Translations under genes and position numbers: made by a program | The notes under the pieces: generated by a model | What the model saw: the letters and a program-made list of their open reading frames with translations, nothing else | Database searches by the model: none | Told to the model about the DNA's origin: nothing | Assembly: GCF_000091325.1 (NCBI RefSeq) | Contig: NC_014012.1 | Span: 310,001-374,000 of the forward strand | Source: Shewanella violacea DSS12 | Lineage (GTDB): Bacteria; Pseudomonadota; Gammaproteobacteria; Enterobacterales; Shewanellaceae | DNA length: 64,000 nt | Direction: 5' to 3' | Shown: positions 21,855 through 30,012 of the stretch, in pieces | How positions within the stretch are numbered: position 1 is the stretch's first letter | Layout: each line of letters starts with the position of its first letter

Positions 21855-22439
21855 CTAGTTTACAAACATCAAGAAACAGCCATTTATGCCGGCTTTCTGT
21901 AATACGTGTCTGTGCTTTTCTGCCAGACGCTTGCGATCGTATGGGCCTAAGCTGACCTTATACCAGTCACCTGTGGTGCCTTTAGCCTTAGTTATATTTG
22001 AGTCTAATCCCTGGAAGGCAATGACAGCTTTCATGGCATCCGCTTGAGGCTGAGTTCTGAAAGAGCCACATTGCATTCTATAGCGATGAGCTGGCCCACT
22101 AACCTCGGGAATATCGACCTCAACTTTCATATTTACCAGTTCTTTTTGATAGGTCCACTTTTCTTTCGGTTTAGGAGGAAGAGCCTTGGGATCTTTCTTC
22201 TGAGTGGGCTTGACGACGCTTTGTTCAGCCACAGCTGCTTCGCCTTCATCAAGATCCTTAGCACTGTTATTTATGGTCCAAAGGAAGTAACCAAAGCCAG
22301 TAACTAGGCCAAGGGTCACCAACAATAAGACCAGCGGAAAGCGTCTGGGTGCAGGCGCCTTACTCTTTCTGCGTGTGGTTTTAGATTTAGCCTTACCTTT
22401 TCGGGAAGGCTTTCTATTAGCGTAATCGCGATTTGTCAT
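21855..22439 (-). CDS. ftsN: Cell-division protein FtsN (SPOR domain)
   Basis: 194-aa bitopic inner-membrane protein of the divisome. A basic cytoplasmic tail (RKPSRKGKAKSKTTRRK) precedes one transmembrane helix (about 34-54, FPLVLLLVTLGLVTGF). A periplasmic linker follows, then a C-terminal SPOR domain (about 116-194; YRMQCGSFRTQPQADA, GDWYKVSLGPYDRK) that binds denuded peptidoglycan at the septum. It is shorter than E. coli FtsN (about 319 aa), mostly through a shorter linker. The neighbourhood argS-ftsN-hslV-hslU fits the E. coli order ftsN-hslV-hslU. It starts 20 bp after argS, so it is probably in the argS operon. Confidence 0.88.
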   Translation of the reverse strand: MTNRDYANRKPSRKGKAKSKTTRRKSKAPAPRRFPLVLLLVTLGLVTGFGYFLWTINNSAKDLDEGEAAVAEQSVVKPTQKKDPKALPPKPKEKWTYQKELVNMKVEVDIPEVSGPAHRYRMQCGSFRTQPQADAMKAVIAFQGLDSNITKAKGTTGDWYKVSLGPYDRKRLAEKHRHVLQKAGINGCFLMFVN

Positions 22440-22459
22440 AGTATTGAAATACCGTCTAG

Positions 22460-24205
22460 TTACATGCGGTCTAAGGTTTCGATACCAAGCAGATCAAGAC
22501 CTTGCTTAAGTGTTTTAGCCGTAAGTTTTGCTATGAGCAGGCGACTCTTCTTCTGCTCTTCAGTTTCAGCTGCCAGAACCGGGCAGGCTTCATAGAAGCT
22601 AGAGAAGGCGCCGGCAAGTTCAAACAGATAAGCACACATGGCATGGGGTTGGCCCTTTGATACCATGCGAGACAGGACTTCACCAAACTGAGCGAGTTTA
22701 TTGCCTAAATTTTTCTCTTTGTCGTGCTCTAGAAGGATCTTAGCTTGGCTTAGGTCTATATCTTCGGCACGTTTAAAGATACCTATGACACGAGTGTAAG
22801 CATAGAGTAGGTAAGGGGCTGTATTACCTTCGAAGCTGAGCATCTGCTCGAAGCTGAAGATGTAATCGCTGGTACGGTTCTTAGACAGATCGGCATATTT
22901 GACCGAGCTGATCCCGACAACTTTAGCTATCTTCTCTAGCTCAGCCTCATCCATATCTGGATTCTTGCTGCGAACCAGTTCCAATGCGCGGATATCGGCT
23001 TCGGCCAGCAGGTCGACTAGTTTAACCACACCACCGGAGCGAGTCTTAAACGGGCGACCGTCTGCACCATTCATGGTACCGAAACCCATATGCTCTAAAC
23101 TGAGTTCTGGACGAACAAAGTTTGCCTTACGGGCTAATTTAAAGACTTGCTGGAAGTGTAGCGCCTGACGTAGATCGACAAAATAGAGCACCCTATCAGC
23201 ATTAAGCACCTTGGAGCGGTAGCTCATGGCCGCCATATCACTGGTAGCATACAGGTAACCGCCGTCTGCTTTTTGTATGATAACGGGTAGAGGGTCGCCC
23301 TCTTTATTCTTGAATTCATCCTGAAAGACGACTTTAGCGCCGTTACTCTCAGACAAGAGTCCTTGTGTATCTAGCTCCTTAACCACTTCAACCAGATCTG
23401 CGTTGTAAGCACTCTCGCCCCGCACATCTTCACGGGTCAGGCTGACGCCCAAACGTGCATAAACGTCATGACAATGATTAAGAGATATGTCGTTAAATTC
23501 GCGCCAAAGTTTGTTGCAATACTCATCGCCAGATTGCAGTGATACTACAAGTTTACGGGCGCGGACTGCAAATTCTTCAGACTCGTCGAAACGTACTTTA
23601 GCGGCGCGATAGAAGGTCTCTAGATCAGACAATTCCATCTGAGCTTGCTCACCATTTTTAGCGCGTAGCTCTTCCATATAAGCCAGTAGCATGCCGAACT
23701 GAGTTCCCCAGTCACCCACATGGTTTTGACGTATGACCTTGTGGCCTTGAAATTCCAGGGCGCGTACTACACTGTCACCAATAATGGTCGAACGTAGATG
23801 GCCAACATGCATCTCTTTAGCTAAGTTTGGCGAAGAGTAATCGACAACTATGGTTTGCTGCTCAGGCAGACTGATGCCTAAGTGGTCATCCTTTAGTGCT
23901 GCCATGAGTTGATTGGCTAAAGCGTTTTCATCGATGAAGAAGTTGATAAATCCGGGACCCGCTATCTCAACTTTCGCCACCTGACTGTCTTGAGGCAGGC
24001 TATCGATAATTAACTGAGCTATTTCTCTGGGATTCTTACGGGCTGTTTTAGTCAGCATCATCGCCAAGTTAGTAGCGAAATCACCATGAGTTTTATCTTT
24101 GGTTCGGTCCACCTGAATTCGAGCTTCAAAATCAGTGGGGATTACCTCTTGTTGTTTAAGGACATCGAGGGCTTGGATGAGCAAAGATTGAATATGTGAT
24201 TTCAT
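22460..24205 (-). CDS. argS: Arginyl-tRNA synthetase
   Basis: Class I aminoacyl-tRNA synthetase charging tRNA-Arg. The 581-aa protein (E. coli about 577) has an N-terminal Add-1 domain for the tRNA D-loop. The HIGH-equivalent HVGHLRS lies at about 133-139 in the block [17 protein letters not shown]. The KMSKS-loop position is [12 protein letters not shown], the degenerate form typical of ArgRS. A C-terminal helical anticodon-binding domain is present ([13 protein letters not shown]). It precedes ftsN by 20 bp on the same strand. Confidence 0.98.
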   Translation of the reverse strand: MKSHIQSLLIQALDVLKQQEVIPTDFEARIQVDRTKDKTHGDFATNLAMMLTKTARKNPREIAQLIIDSLPQDSQVAKVEIAGPGFINFFIDENALANQLMAALKDDHLGISLPEQQTIVVDYSSPNLAKEMHVGHLRSTIIGDSVVRALEFQGHKVIRQNHVGDWGTQFGMLLAYMEELRAKNGEQAQMELSDLETFYRAAKVRFDESEEFAVRARKLVVSLQSGDEYCNKLWREFNDISLNHCHDVYARLGVSLTREDVRGESAYNADLVEVVKELDTQGLLSESNGAKVVFQDEFKNKEGDPLPVIIQKADGGYLYATSDMAAMSYRSKVLNADRVLYFVDLRQALHFQQVFKLARKANFVRPELSLEHMGFGTMNGADGRPFKTRSGGVVKLVDLLAEADIRALELVRSKNPDMDEAELEKIAKVVGISSVKYADLSKNRTSDYIFSFEQMLSFEGNTAPYLLYAYTRVIGIFKRAEDIDLSQAKILLEHDKEKNLGNKLAQFGEVLSRMVSKGQPHAMCAYLFELAGAFSSFYEACPVLAAETEEQKKSRLLIAKLTAKTLKQGLDLLGIETLDRM

Positions 24206-24338
24206 TGGCGTCTAATTGGTACTTACTAATGATAAAAAGGTTTAGGAGTAACCGCATATCTTAGCCGCTACTGGTGGTCAATTGCTATATCTTGAGTCAA
24301 TTAAATCGAATTTTTATGTGAATTATGCTTAATTTAAC

Positions 24339-26534
24339 CTACAGCAGATCTTGTGGATCTCTGTCTAAGCTCCAGCGACAGCGTTTAGCTAGGGGAAGAG
24401 CTTCAATTTGAGGCAAGGCATGTTCGAATGCCTGTTGCAGCAGATTTCTTGATTTGGTTTGAAAAATCAGATGCCTGCGATATTTACCTGCTTTTTTGTC
24501 CATAGGGGCTGGCATGGGGCCTATGACTTCGCACTCTTCGTTTTGAGGCAGAAATTGAGCGACTTGAGAAAGAAAGTTATCGGCATCTATGGCCAGGTGG
24601 GCTTCGGCGCGTATCAACAGCATATGCCAGGCTGGTGGTAATAGTGCTTGTTTACGTTCATTGAGCTGTGCTCTGGCAAACTCGCCATAACCTTTATGCA
24701 TTAGCTCACGCAAGATGGCGTTATTGGCTTGATGCGTCTGCATCAGCACTGTGCCTGGTTTTCTGGCTCGTCCCGCTCGTCCTGAAACTTGGGTATAAAG
24801 TTGCCCAAAACGTTCCGGCGCTCTGAAGTCGGCACTGAATAGGGCACCGTCAACATCCAGTAAACCTACTAAGGTGACATCGGGGAAGTGGTGGCCCTTA
24901 GCTAACATCTGAGTGCCCACTAGTATCTTATACTCCCCCTTATGGATGGCATTGAGATGACCTTCCAGTGCGCCCTTTCTGCTGGTTGTATCGCGATCGA
25001 TGCGAACTACAGGGTATTTAGGGAACTCTTTTTCTAATGCCTCGGCGAGCTGCTCTGTACCAACGCCTTGGCCCATCAACATGGTGCTGCCACAGTTATG
25101 GCACTGACGTGGAATTGCGTAATGGTTGCCACAGTGGTGACAACGTATCTCTCCCAGGGATTGATGCACGGTAAAGAAGGCGTCACAGCGATCGCATTCG
25201 TGGAGGTGGCCACATTCATGGCATAGCAAGGCGGGTGAAAACCCTCTACGGTTGAGGAACAGGAGTACCTGGTTACCCGCATCCAGATGGATCCGTATCT
25301 CGTTGAGTAGGGCGTGAGACATACCGGTTTTTAGAGGCTGGTTACTAATATCGATAATGCCCTGACGGACTTTCTCGGCATTGCCCGCTCTTTGGCCTAA
25401 TTCAAGGTGCTTGTAGCGTCCACTGAGTGCATTTTGCAGGCTCTCCAATGATGGAGTTGCGGTGCCGAGCAGTACCGGAATTTTCTCGAGATGACCGCGC
25501 ATGACTGCTAGGTCACGAGCATGATAGCCGACACCTTCCTGTTGTTTAAAGCTTGAATCGTGCTCCTCGTCTAAAATTATTGTCCCCGGATAAGCCATCG
25601 GGGTGAAGAGCGCCGAGCGTGTGCCTATGATGATGGCGGCTTCGCCTGTTTTGGCTTGACGCCATGCCGTTAACCTTTGGTTGTCGGTTAATCCCGAGTG
25701 AATAACCGCGACCTTAACCTTGAAGCGGCTCTTGAATCGACTGATGGTTTGCGGGGTCAGGCCTATCTCTGGAACTAAAATTAGTGCCTGCTTGCCTTGC
25801 TTAAGTACAGATTCGAGTAAGGCGAGGTAGACCTCGGTTTTACCTGAGCCTGTGATGCCCTCGAGCAAGGTGCAGTGGTAGCCAGATTGCTGATTGAGAG
25901 TTGCTACGGCCACTGCCTGCTCGGGGTTGAGCGTTAATGGTTCTTCGCCTAGCTCAAGATTATCTCGCCAACTGAGATCTATCTTGTTAGTGCGCTCATG
26001 TTTAGCTATCCAGCCTTTATCTTGTAAGGCCTTCATTGCCGGCTTACTCAAGGCTAAGCTGGTGAGCTCTTCTTGGGTCATTTCGGTTTTGAGTAGCGCT
26101 TCTATTACCTTTTTCTGTGCCGGAGCCCGTTTTAGCGTGTCTAATGATGCTGCATTTCCTGAGGTGGTCAATGACCAAAAAATCGTGGTGTCGGCAGTGA
26201 CTTCGGCACCTTTGCGCAGTGCGACTGGAAGGGCCTGAGACAGCATTTGGCCTAAACTGCAGAAATAATATCTAGCTGCCCATACTGTGAGTTTATATAA
26301 AGAATCAGGTAGTAAAGGCTCGTCATCTAATAGTTCAATGATAGATTTTATTTGATTAGGTGCTAAGTTACATGTATCGGAAGTTCCAATAACCAGACCT
26401 ATTAATTGCTGCCGACCGAAGGGAACTTTGACTCTCATACCCTGTGCAGGCACTGATGTGACGGATTCAGGTACGCTATAACTGAAGGTTTGTCGCATAG
26501 GAACGGGTAGGGCAACCTCAACAAACAGGGGCAT
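24339..26534 (-). CDS. priA: Primosomal protein N' (replication-restart helicase)
   Basis: DEXH-box 3'-to-5' DNA helicase that reloads the replisome at stalled forks. The 731-aa protein (E. coli about 732) has an N-terminal 3' DNA-binding domain (VEVALPVPMRQTFSY), Walker A GITGSGKT (about 225-232), DEEH motif II in LDEEHDSSFK (about 321) and a zinc-binding insertion with paired cysteines (CHECGHLHECDRCD, CHHCGNHY, CHNCGS). It also has helicase motifs V/VI (VGTQMLAKGHHFPDVTLV, QVSGRAGRA). Divergent from the FimV-like gene, with 109 bp between. Confidence 0.97.
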   Translation of the reverse strand: MPLFVEVALPVPMRQTFSYSVPESVTSVPAQGMRVKVPFGRQQLIGLVIGTSDTCNLAPNQIKSIIELLDDEPLLPDSLYKLTVWAARYYFCSLGQMLSQALPVALRKGAEVTADTTIFWSLTTSGNAASLDTLKRAPAQKKVIEALLKTEMTQEELTSLALSKPAMKALQDKGWIAKHERTNKIDLSWRDNLELGEEPLTLNPEQAVAVATLNQQSGYHCTLLEGITGSGKTEVYLALLESVLKQGKQALILVPEIGLTPQTISRFKSRFKVKVAVIHSGLTDNQRLTAWRQAKTGEAAIIIGTRSALFTPMAYPGTIILDEEHDSSFKQQEGVGYHARDLAVMRGHLEKIPVLLGTATPSLESLQNALSGRYKHLELGQRAGNAEKVRQGIIDISNQPLKTGMSHALLNEIRIHLDAGNQVLLFLNRRGFSPALLCHECGHLHECDRCDAFFTVHQSLGEIRCHHCGNHYAIPRQCHNCGSTMLMGQGVGTEQLAEALEKEFPKYPVVRIDRDTTSRKGALEGHLNAIHKGEYKILVGTQMLAKGHHFPDVTLVGLLDVDGALFSADFRAPERFGQLYTQVSGRAGRARKPGTVLMQTHQANNAILRELMHKGYGEFARAQLNERKQALLPPAWHMLLIRAEAHLAIDADNFLSQVAQFLPQNEECEVIGPMPAPMDKKAGKYRRHLIFQTKSRNLLQQAFEHALPQIEALPLAKRCRWSLDRDPQDLL

Positions 26535-26607
26535 AGACAGGCAGGCTTAATTAAAGAATGAATAATAAAAACAGTGTACCTAGGCTGCTCGATTAGGGCT
26601 ACTGTTA

Positions 26608-26625
26608 TATAATACCTATAGGTAT
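26608..26625 (+). promoter_or_regulatory. TATAAT -10 box next to a 14-bp palindrome
   Basis: TATAAT at 26608-26613 overlaps the start of ATACCTATAGGTAT (26612-26625), a perfect 14-bp palindrome lying where transcription would start. The -35 region is weak. It is upstream of the FimV-like gene, with priA divergent. Candidate operator. Confidence 0.45.
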
Positions 26626-26643
26626 AAAAAAGGAATTAACTCA

Positions 26644-27426
26644 ATGACAAAAATGATAAAAGTAGCGCTGTACTTGATCCTTTTTATCGCCGCTCCCTTC
26701 ATAGGGGCGGGTTATGCTAATGCACACATTTCCCACGTAAGTATCAATGAGCAGCAATTTATTTTAGGTGGCTATCCCAAGTTCAGAGTCAATATCGTTT
26801 CTCAGGATGCGAGTCTGGACAAGATGCAGTTTGTAGTCCGTCAGGCTAGTGGCGAAGAAAGGCTAATGGTCAAACCTATTAATAATTTTCTCTTGCTAGT
26901 TACTGGGGTTGAAGACGTGATGGATCCCAGTGCGACCTTAGTAGTCAGAGAGTATCGGGTCAATAAATGGCGAGATGTAAAAGTATTTAGCCTGTTTAAA
27001 GGGCGACACTTATCACAGGAACTAGCCGCCAAGTCTTCGGCTGCTCACCTAAATATAGAGAGCAGAGCATCGGAAGCGCCGAGCTCAATGTATAAAATAG
27101 CTAGCATGAGTCAGTCATCGACTCAGTTATCTAGTGGCAGAGGTAACAAGCCTGCTCAATATCGGCACTCTTTGTACGATAAGTCCTGTACCCTTAAGCA
27201 CACCCCAGCAATGACACTTTGGCGCATAGGGACAGAACATGGAAAAGCCTGGGGACTAAGTACTTACGGTGCCATGCTTGCCATTTTTGAAGCAAATACT
27301 AAAGCCTTCAACCAAGGTGACATTAATGGTCTGCGAGCCGATGCTTTACTGCGTTGCCCTTCGCAAACATTGAGAGCCAAATATTCGAATCATAAGATGG
27401 CGAAGCAAACGTTTGAGGCATTGTAG
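26644..27426 (+). CDS. Small exported FimV-like protein
   Basis: 260 aa with a signal peptide (about 1-27, cleavage after YANA). The N-terminal part (HISHVSINEQQFILGGYPKFRVNI...) resembles the short beta-rich domain at the start of FimV/TspA proteins. The C-terminal part (about 188-240: TLWRIG...YGAMLAIFEANTKAF...DINGLRADALLRCP) aligns by eye with the conserved FimV core that precedes or includes the LysM-like motif. The long acidic and TPR-containing C-terminus of true FimV is absent, as is a second transmembrane helix. FimV proteins help place type IV pili and polar complexes. AAGGAATTAACTCA precedes the ATG. Function is inferred only from this similarity. Confidence 0.6.
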   Translation: MTKMIKVALYLILFIAAPFIGAGYANAHISHVSINEQQFILGGYPKFRVNIVSQDASLDKMQFVVRQASGEERLMVKPINNFLLLVTGVEDVMDPSATLVVREYRVNKWRDVKVFSLFKGRHLSQELAAKSSAAHLNIESRASEAPSSMYKIASMSQSSTQLSSGRGNKPAQYRHSLYDKSCTLKHTPAMTLWRIGTEHGKAWGLSTYGAMLAIFEANTKAFNQGDINGLRADALLRCPSQTLRAKYSNHKMAKQTFEAL

Positions 27427-27533
27427 GACCAAGAGCGGCGTTTTCTTCGGGGATGACACCTGGAGCCAATTGCTAATCTAAGGGACAAATAAAAACATAG
27501 GAATATGGTCAGTGCGAAGTTAGGTTTTTACTC

Positions 27534-27561
27534 TTGCATATTTTTTTAAATCCTGTAGTAT
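27534..27561 (+). promoter_or_regulatory. Promoter of rpmE
   Basis: TTGCAT and TAGTAT separated by 16 bp, predicting a start near 27568 and an untranslated leader of about 80 nt before rpmE. Confidence 0.55.
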
Positions 27562-27585
27562 TTTGCGCCTGAATATTCTATTAAT

Positions 27586-27647
27586 CGCATGTGGTGTCCG
27601 ACTTCGGGTTGGGAGAGCGACATGGCCTTCAACTTGAGGTAATCCAA
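27586..27647 (+). promoter_or_regulatory. Structured leader of rpmE, possible L31 autoregulatory element
   Basis: Between the predicted start and the rpmE ATG there are nested pairings: CATGT/ACATG (outer), CCGA/TCGG (small hairpin) and GTTGGG/CTTCAAC with G-U pairs reaching close to the GAGGT ribosome site. Ribosomal-protein leaders upstream of L31 genes are known in several bacterial groups including gammaproteobacteria. Assignment here is by position and hand folding only. Confidence 0.4.
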
Positions 27648-27860
27648 ATGAAAACAGGCATTCATCCTGATTATGCAGAAATCACTGCAACTTGTACTTG
27701 TGGTAACGTTATCAAGATAAATTCAACTGCTGGTAAGTCACTGCACTTGGACGTATGTGGTGCATGTCACCCATTCTACACTGGTACACAGAAAATTGTG
27801 GACACTGGTGGACGTATCGATAAGTTCAACAAGCGCTTCGGTGCTCTTGGTAAGAAGTAA
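27648..27860 (+). CDS. rpmE: 50S ribosomal protein L31 (zinc-binding form)
   Basis: 70-aa ribosomal protein L31, E. coli length. The ATG at 27648 was chosen because [14 protein letters not shown] aligns with the family N-terminus and GAGGT precedes it; an upstream in-frame start (27591) only adds unrelated residues. It is the C+ type: zinc ligands Cys16, Cys18, Cys37 and Cys40 ([18 protein letters not shown]). [13 protein letters not shown] is the conserved C-terminal block. Usually a single-gene transcript with autogenous control; here it has its own promoter and terminator. Confidence 0.98.
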   Translation: MKTGIHPDYAEITATCTCGNVIKINSTAGKSLHLDVCGACHPFYTGTQKIVDTGGRIDKFNKRFGALGKK

Positions 27861-27888
27861 CTTTTATTTAAAGTTATTTTATATCGAA

Positions 27889-27919
27889 CTAAAAGGGTGC
27901 CTATATGGCGCCTTTTTTG
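27889..27919 (+). terminator. Rho-independent terminator after rpmE
   Basis: AAAAGGGTGCC / GGCGCCTTTT stem (one bulge) with loop TATAT and a T run, 29 bp after the stop codon. Confidence 0.9.
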
Positions 27920-28510
27920 TGCCTAAATTTTCTTATTACCACAGACTTACCTAAATGTGTGCGCGTTTGATTAGCCATACTCCCACTAGTTGATTTTCAA
28001 TTCCCTGAACAGACACAATCCTTTTGCCAAATGAGGCACACCATTTTCTACAGATAGGTCAGTCGATAAGCTAAATTAGTGCTGATTTGAACTGCTGGAG
28101 ACAGGTAAGAGGAGTTGTAAGTGATTTTTAAAGAAAGGGTCTTCATTTAGGAGTAATTTGGATAACAAATTCGATATTGGTATACCTAGGGATGATTCTA
28201 GTAAGTTTAGCAACATTTTTAACCTAAAGCGGCTTGAAAATCAGTTGTCAGCCGTAGTTCGTTGTATTATTCCTACAAAAAATGCTAGTTAATCACCTCT
28301 TATCCGCCCAAGTTAAGTTTGCAAAATAGACCTTAGGCTGACAATTAGAGGCTGAAGTTGAATTTTACTAATATCTTGTTTAAAAAGTGTGACATTTCAA
28401 GTATCGTACCTACTTTAGCACTTAGGTGAACACCGAATAAGGTGGACCTGGTTTGAGCTAAAACAGACCTCATCGATAAGTTAACCCGACGCATTTTCAG
28501 GATTAAAAAA
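27920..28510. other. Long intergenic region between rpmE and the malic enzyme gene
   Basis: About 590 bp with no long ORF. One short ORF with an AGGAG site is listed separately (28158-28292). The rest looks AT-rich and non-coding, and must contain the malic enzyme promoter. No repeat or RNA structure could be recognised with confidence. Confidence 0.5.
28158..28292 (+). CDS. Possible small ORF, 44 aa, unknown
   Basis: TTG-initiated frame of 44 codons plus stop (begins MDNKFDIGIPRDDSSKF, ends IIPTKNAS) with a good AGGAG four bases before the TTG. It is hydrophilic with a short basic/hydrophobic C-terminus, and it has no signal peptide or recognised motif. It lies in a region otherwise free of genes. 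It could be a real small protein, a remnant of a larger gene, or chance. Confidence 0.25.
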   Translation: MDNKFDIGIPRDDSSKFSNIFNLKRLENQLSAVVRCIIPTKNAS

Positions 28511-29758
28511 ATGTCAGATCTACGCCAACAAGCCCTCGATTACCATGAGTTCCCCGTACCAGGCAAAACTGCGGTTAGCCTGACGAAACCCGCTGAAACT
28601 AGTTTAGATCTGGCCTTGGCTTATAGTCCGGGTGTTGCTGAGCCTGTGCGTGAAATCGCTGCGGACCCAGATAATGCTTATCGCTATACCGCAAAAGGTA
28701 ATACGGTAGCCGTGATTACCAATGGTACGGCTATCTTAGGCTTAGGTAACTTAGGCCCACTGGCTTCTAAGCCCGTTATGGAAGGTAAGGCGCTGCTGTT
28801 TAAGCATTTTGCCAACATAGATGCGACTGATATTGAAGTTAAACATCGTACCACTGAAGAGTTCATCAACACGGTTGAAGCGATTGCAGATACGTTCGGT
28901 GGCATTAATCTGGAAGATATCAAGGCGCCGGAGTGTTTTGAGATAGAGAAGGCGCTTATTGAGCGTTGTAGTGTTCCTGTTTTTCATGACGATCAACACG
29001 GTACAGCGATTGTGACTACCGCGGGTATGATCAACGCCTTAGAGATCCAGGGCAAGTCTATGGAAGATGCTGTCATTGTCTGTATGGGTGCCGGAGCGGC
29101 GGCTATTGCTTGTATGACCATGATGGTTAAGTGTGGCGTGCAGCGTGAAAATGTTTATATGCTCGATAGAAAAGGCGTTATTCATGCTCGCCGTGAAGAT
29201 ATTAACGAGTATAAGGCTTTATTTGCTAACAATACTGACAAGCGTACTCTACAAGACGTGATTAAAGGCGCCGATGCCTTCTTAGGACTATCTGGTCCCG
29301 ACGTTCTAGGTGCAGAAGATGTCGCCTTGATGGCTGATAAGCCTGTCATCTTCGCTTGTTCAAATCCTGATCCTGAAATCAAACCTGAAATTGCTCATAA
29401 TGTTCGTAAAGATTTGATTATGGGTACGGGACGTAGTGATTATCCGAATCAGGTGAACAATGTACTTTGTTTCCCATTCATCTTCCGTGGTGCATTGGAT
29501 GTTCGTGCGTCTAAGATCAATGATGAGATGAAGATAGCTGCGGTACATGCCATAGCCGCACTGGCTAAGGAAGAGGTTCCTGCATCTGTACTCGCAGCGT
29601 ATCCCGATGTAACCTCATTGAGCTTCGGTCCGGACTATGTAATTCCTAAACCTATGGATCCACGTTTACTTTCGAATGTGGCTAAAGCAGTGGCCCAAGC
29701 GGCAATCGATTCAGGTGTAGCTGTGATTACCGAGCTACCAGAAAACTATATGAGTTAA
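28511..29758 (+). CDS. maeB: Malic enzyme, short form (oxaloacetate-decarboxylating)
   Basis: 415-aa malic enzyme converting malate to pyruvate and CO2 with NAD(P). Homologous to the N-terminal catalytic part of E. coli MaeB but lacking the roughly 330-residue C-terminal phosphotransacetylase-like domain; such short forms are common in bacteria. Catalytic Tyr is in LAYSPGVAEP (Y38), the conserved Lys in EGKALLFKHF, metal ligands in FEIEKALIERCSVPVFHDDQHGTA-type block (split here: VPVFHDDQHGTA), and a dinucleotide fold in VIVCMGAGAAAIACM. Cofactor preference cannot be told from sequence. Single transcription unit ending in a strong terminator. Confidence 0.93.
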   Translation: MSDLRQQALDYHEFPVPGKTAVSLTKPAETSLDLALAYSPGVAEPVREIAADPDNAYRYTAKGNTVAVITNGTAILGLGNLGPLASKPVMEGKALLFKHFANIDATDIEVKHRTTEEFINTVEAIADTFGGINLEDIKAPECFEIEKALIERCSVPVFHDDQHGTAIVTTAGMINALEIQGKSMEDAVIVCMGAGAAAIACMTMMVKCGVQRENVYMLDRKGVIHARREDINEYKALFANNTDKRTLQDVIKGADAFLGLSGPDVLGAEDVALMADKPVIFACSNPDPEIKPEIAHNVRKDLIMGTGRSDYPNQVNNVLCFPFIFRGALDVRASKINDEMKIAAVHAIAALAKEEVPASVLAAYPDVTSLSFGPDYVIPKPMDPRLLSNVAKAVAQAAIDSGVAVITELPENYMS

Positions 29759-29778
29759 GTTTGTTTTCCTTGATATTA

Positions 29779-29804
29779 AAGGGGGCCTTAGGCCCCTTTT
29801 TTGT
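29779..29804 (+). terminator. Rho-independent terminator after the malic enzyme gene
   Basis: AAAGGGG(G)CC / GGCCCCTTT hairpin with a TTA loop and a T run, 20 bp after the stop codon. Confidence 0.92.
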
Positions 29805-30012
29805 GTCTGGACCTTAGGCGTTATAATTTATGGCCTATAAACCTTCAGCTTTAAAATTATTCAAATATTGTGGAGTGAAGGATTTGTTTGTATTGTGGGA
29901 TTTTAGATAGAGCTTATTTTCTATCTTCTAAGCGATGGATCGAATTCAGTTGTCACAAGCTTAGGTTTGCTTTCGATTTTAATGAAAATAATAAATTTTG
30001 CGGAAGCGGATA

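Noticed and set aside
28511..29758. Truncated MaeB pseudogene because the phosphotransacetylase domain is missing
   Set aside because: The catalytic domain is complete, the gene ends in a clean stop and strong terminator, and short malic enzymes are a normal class.
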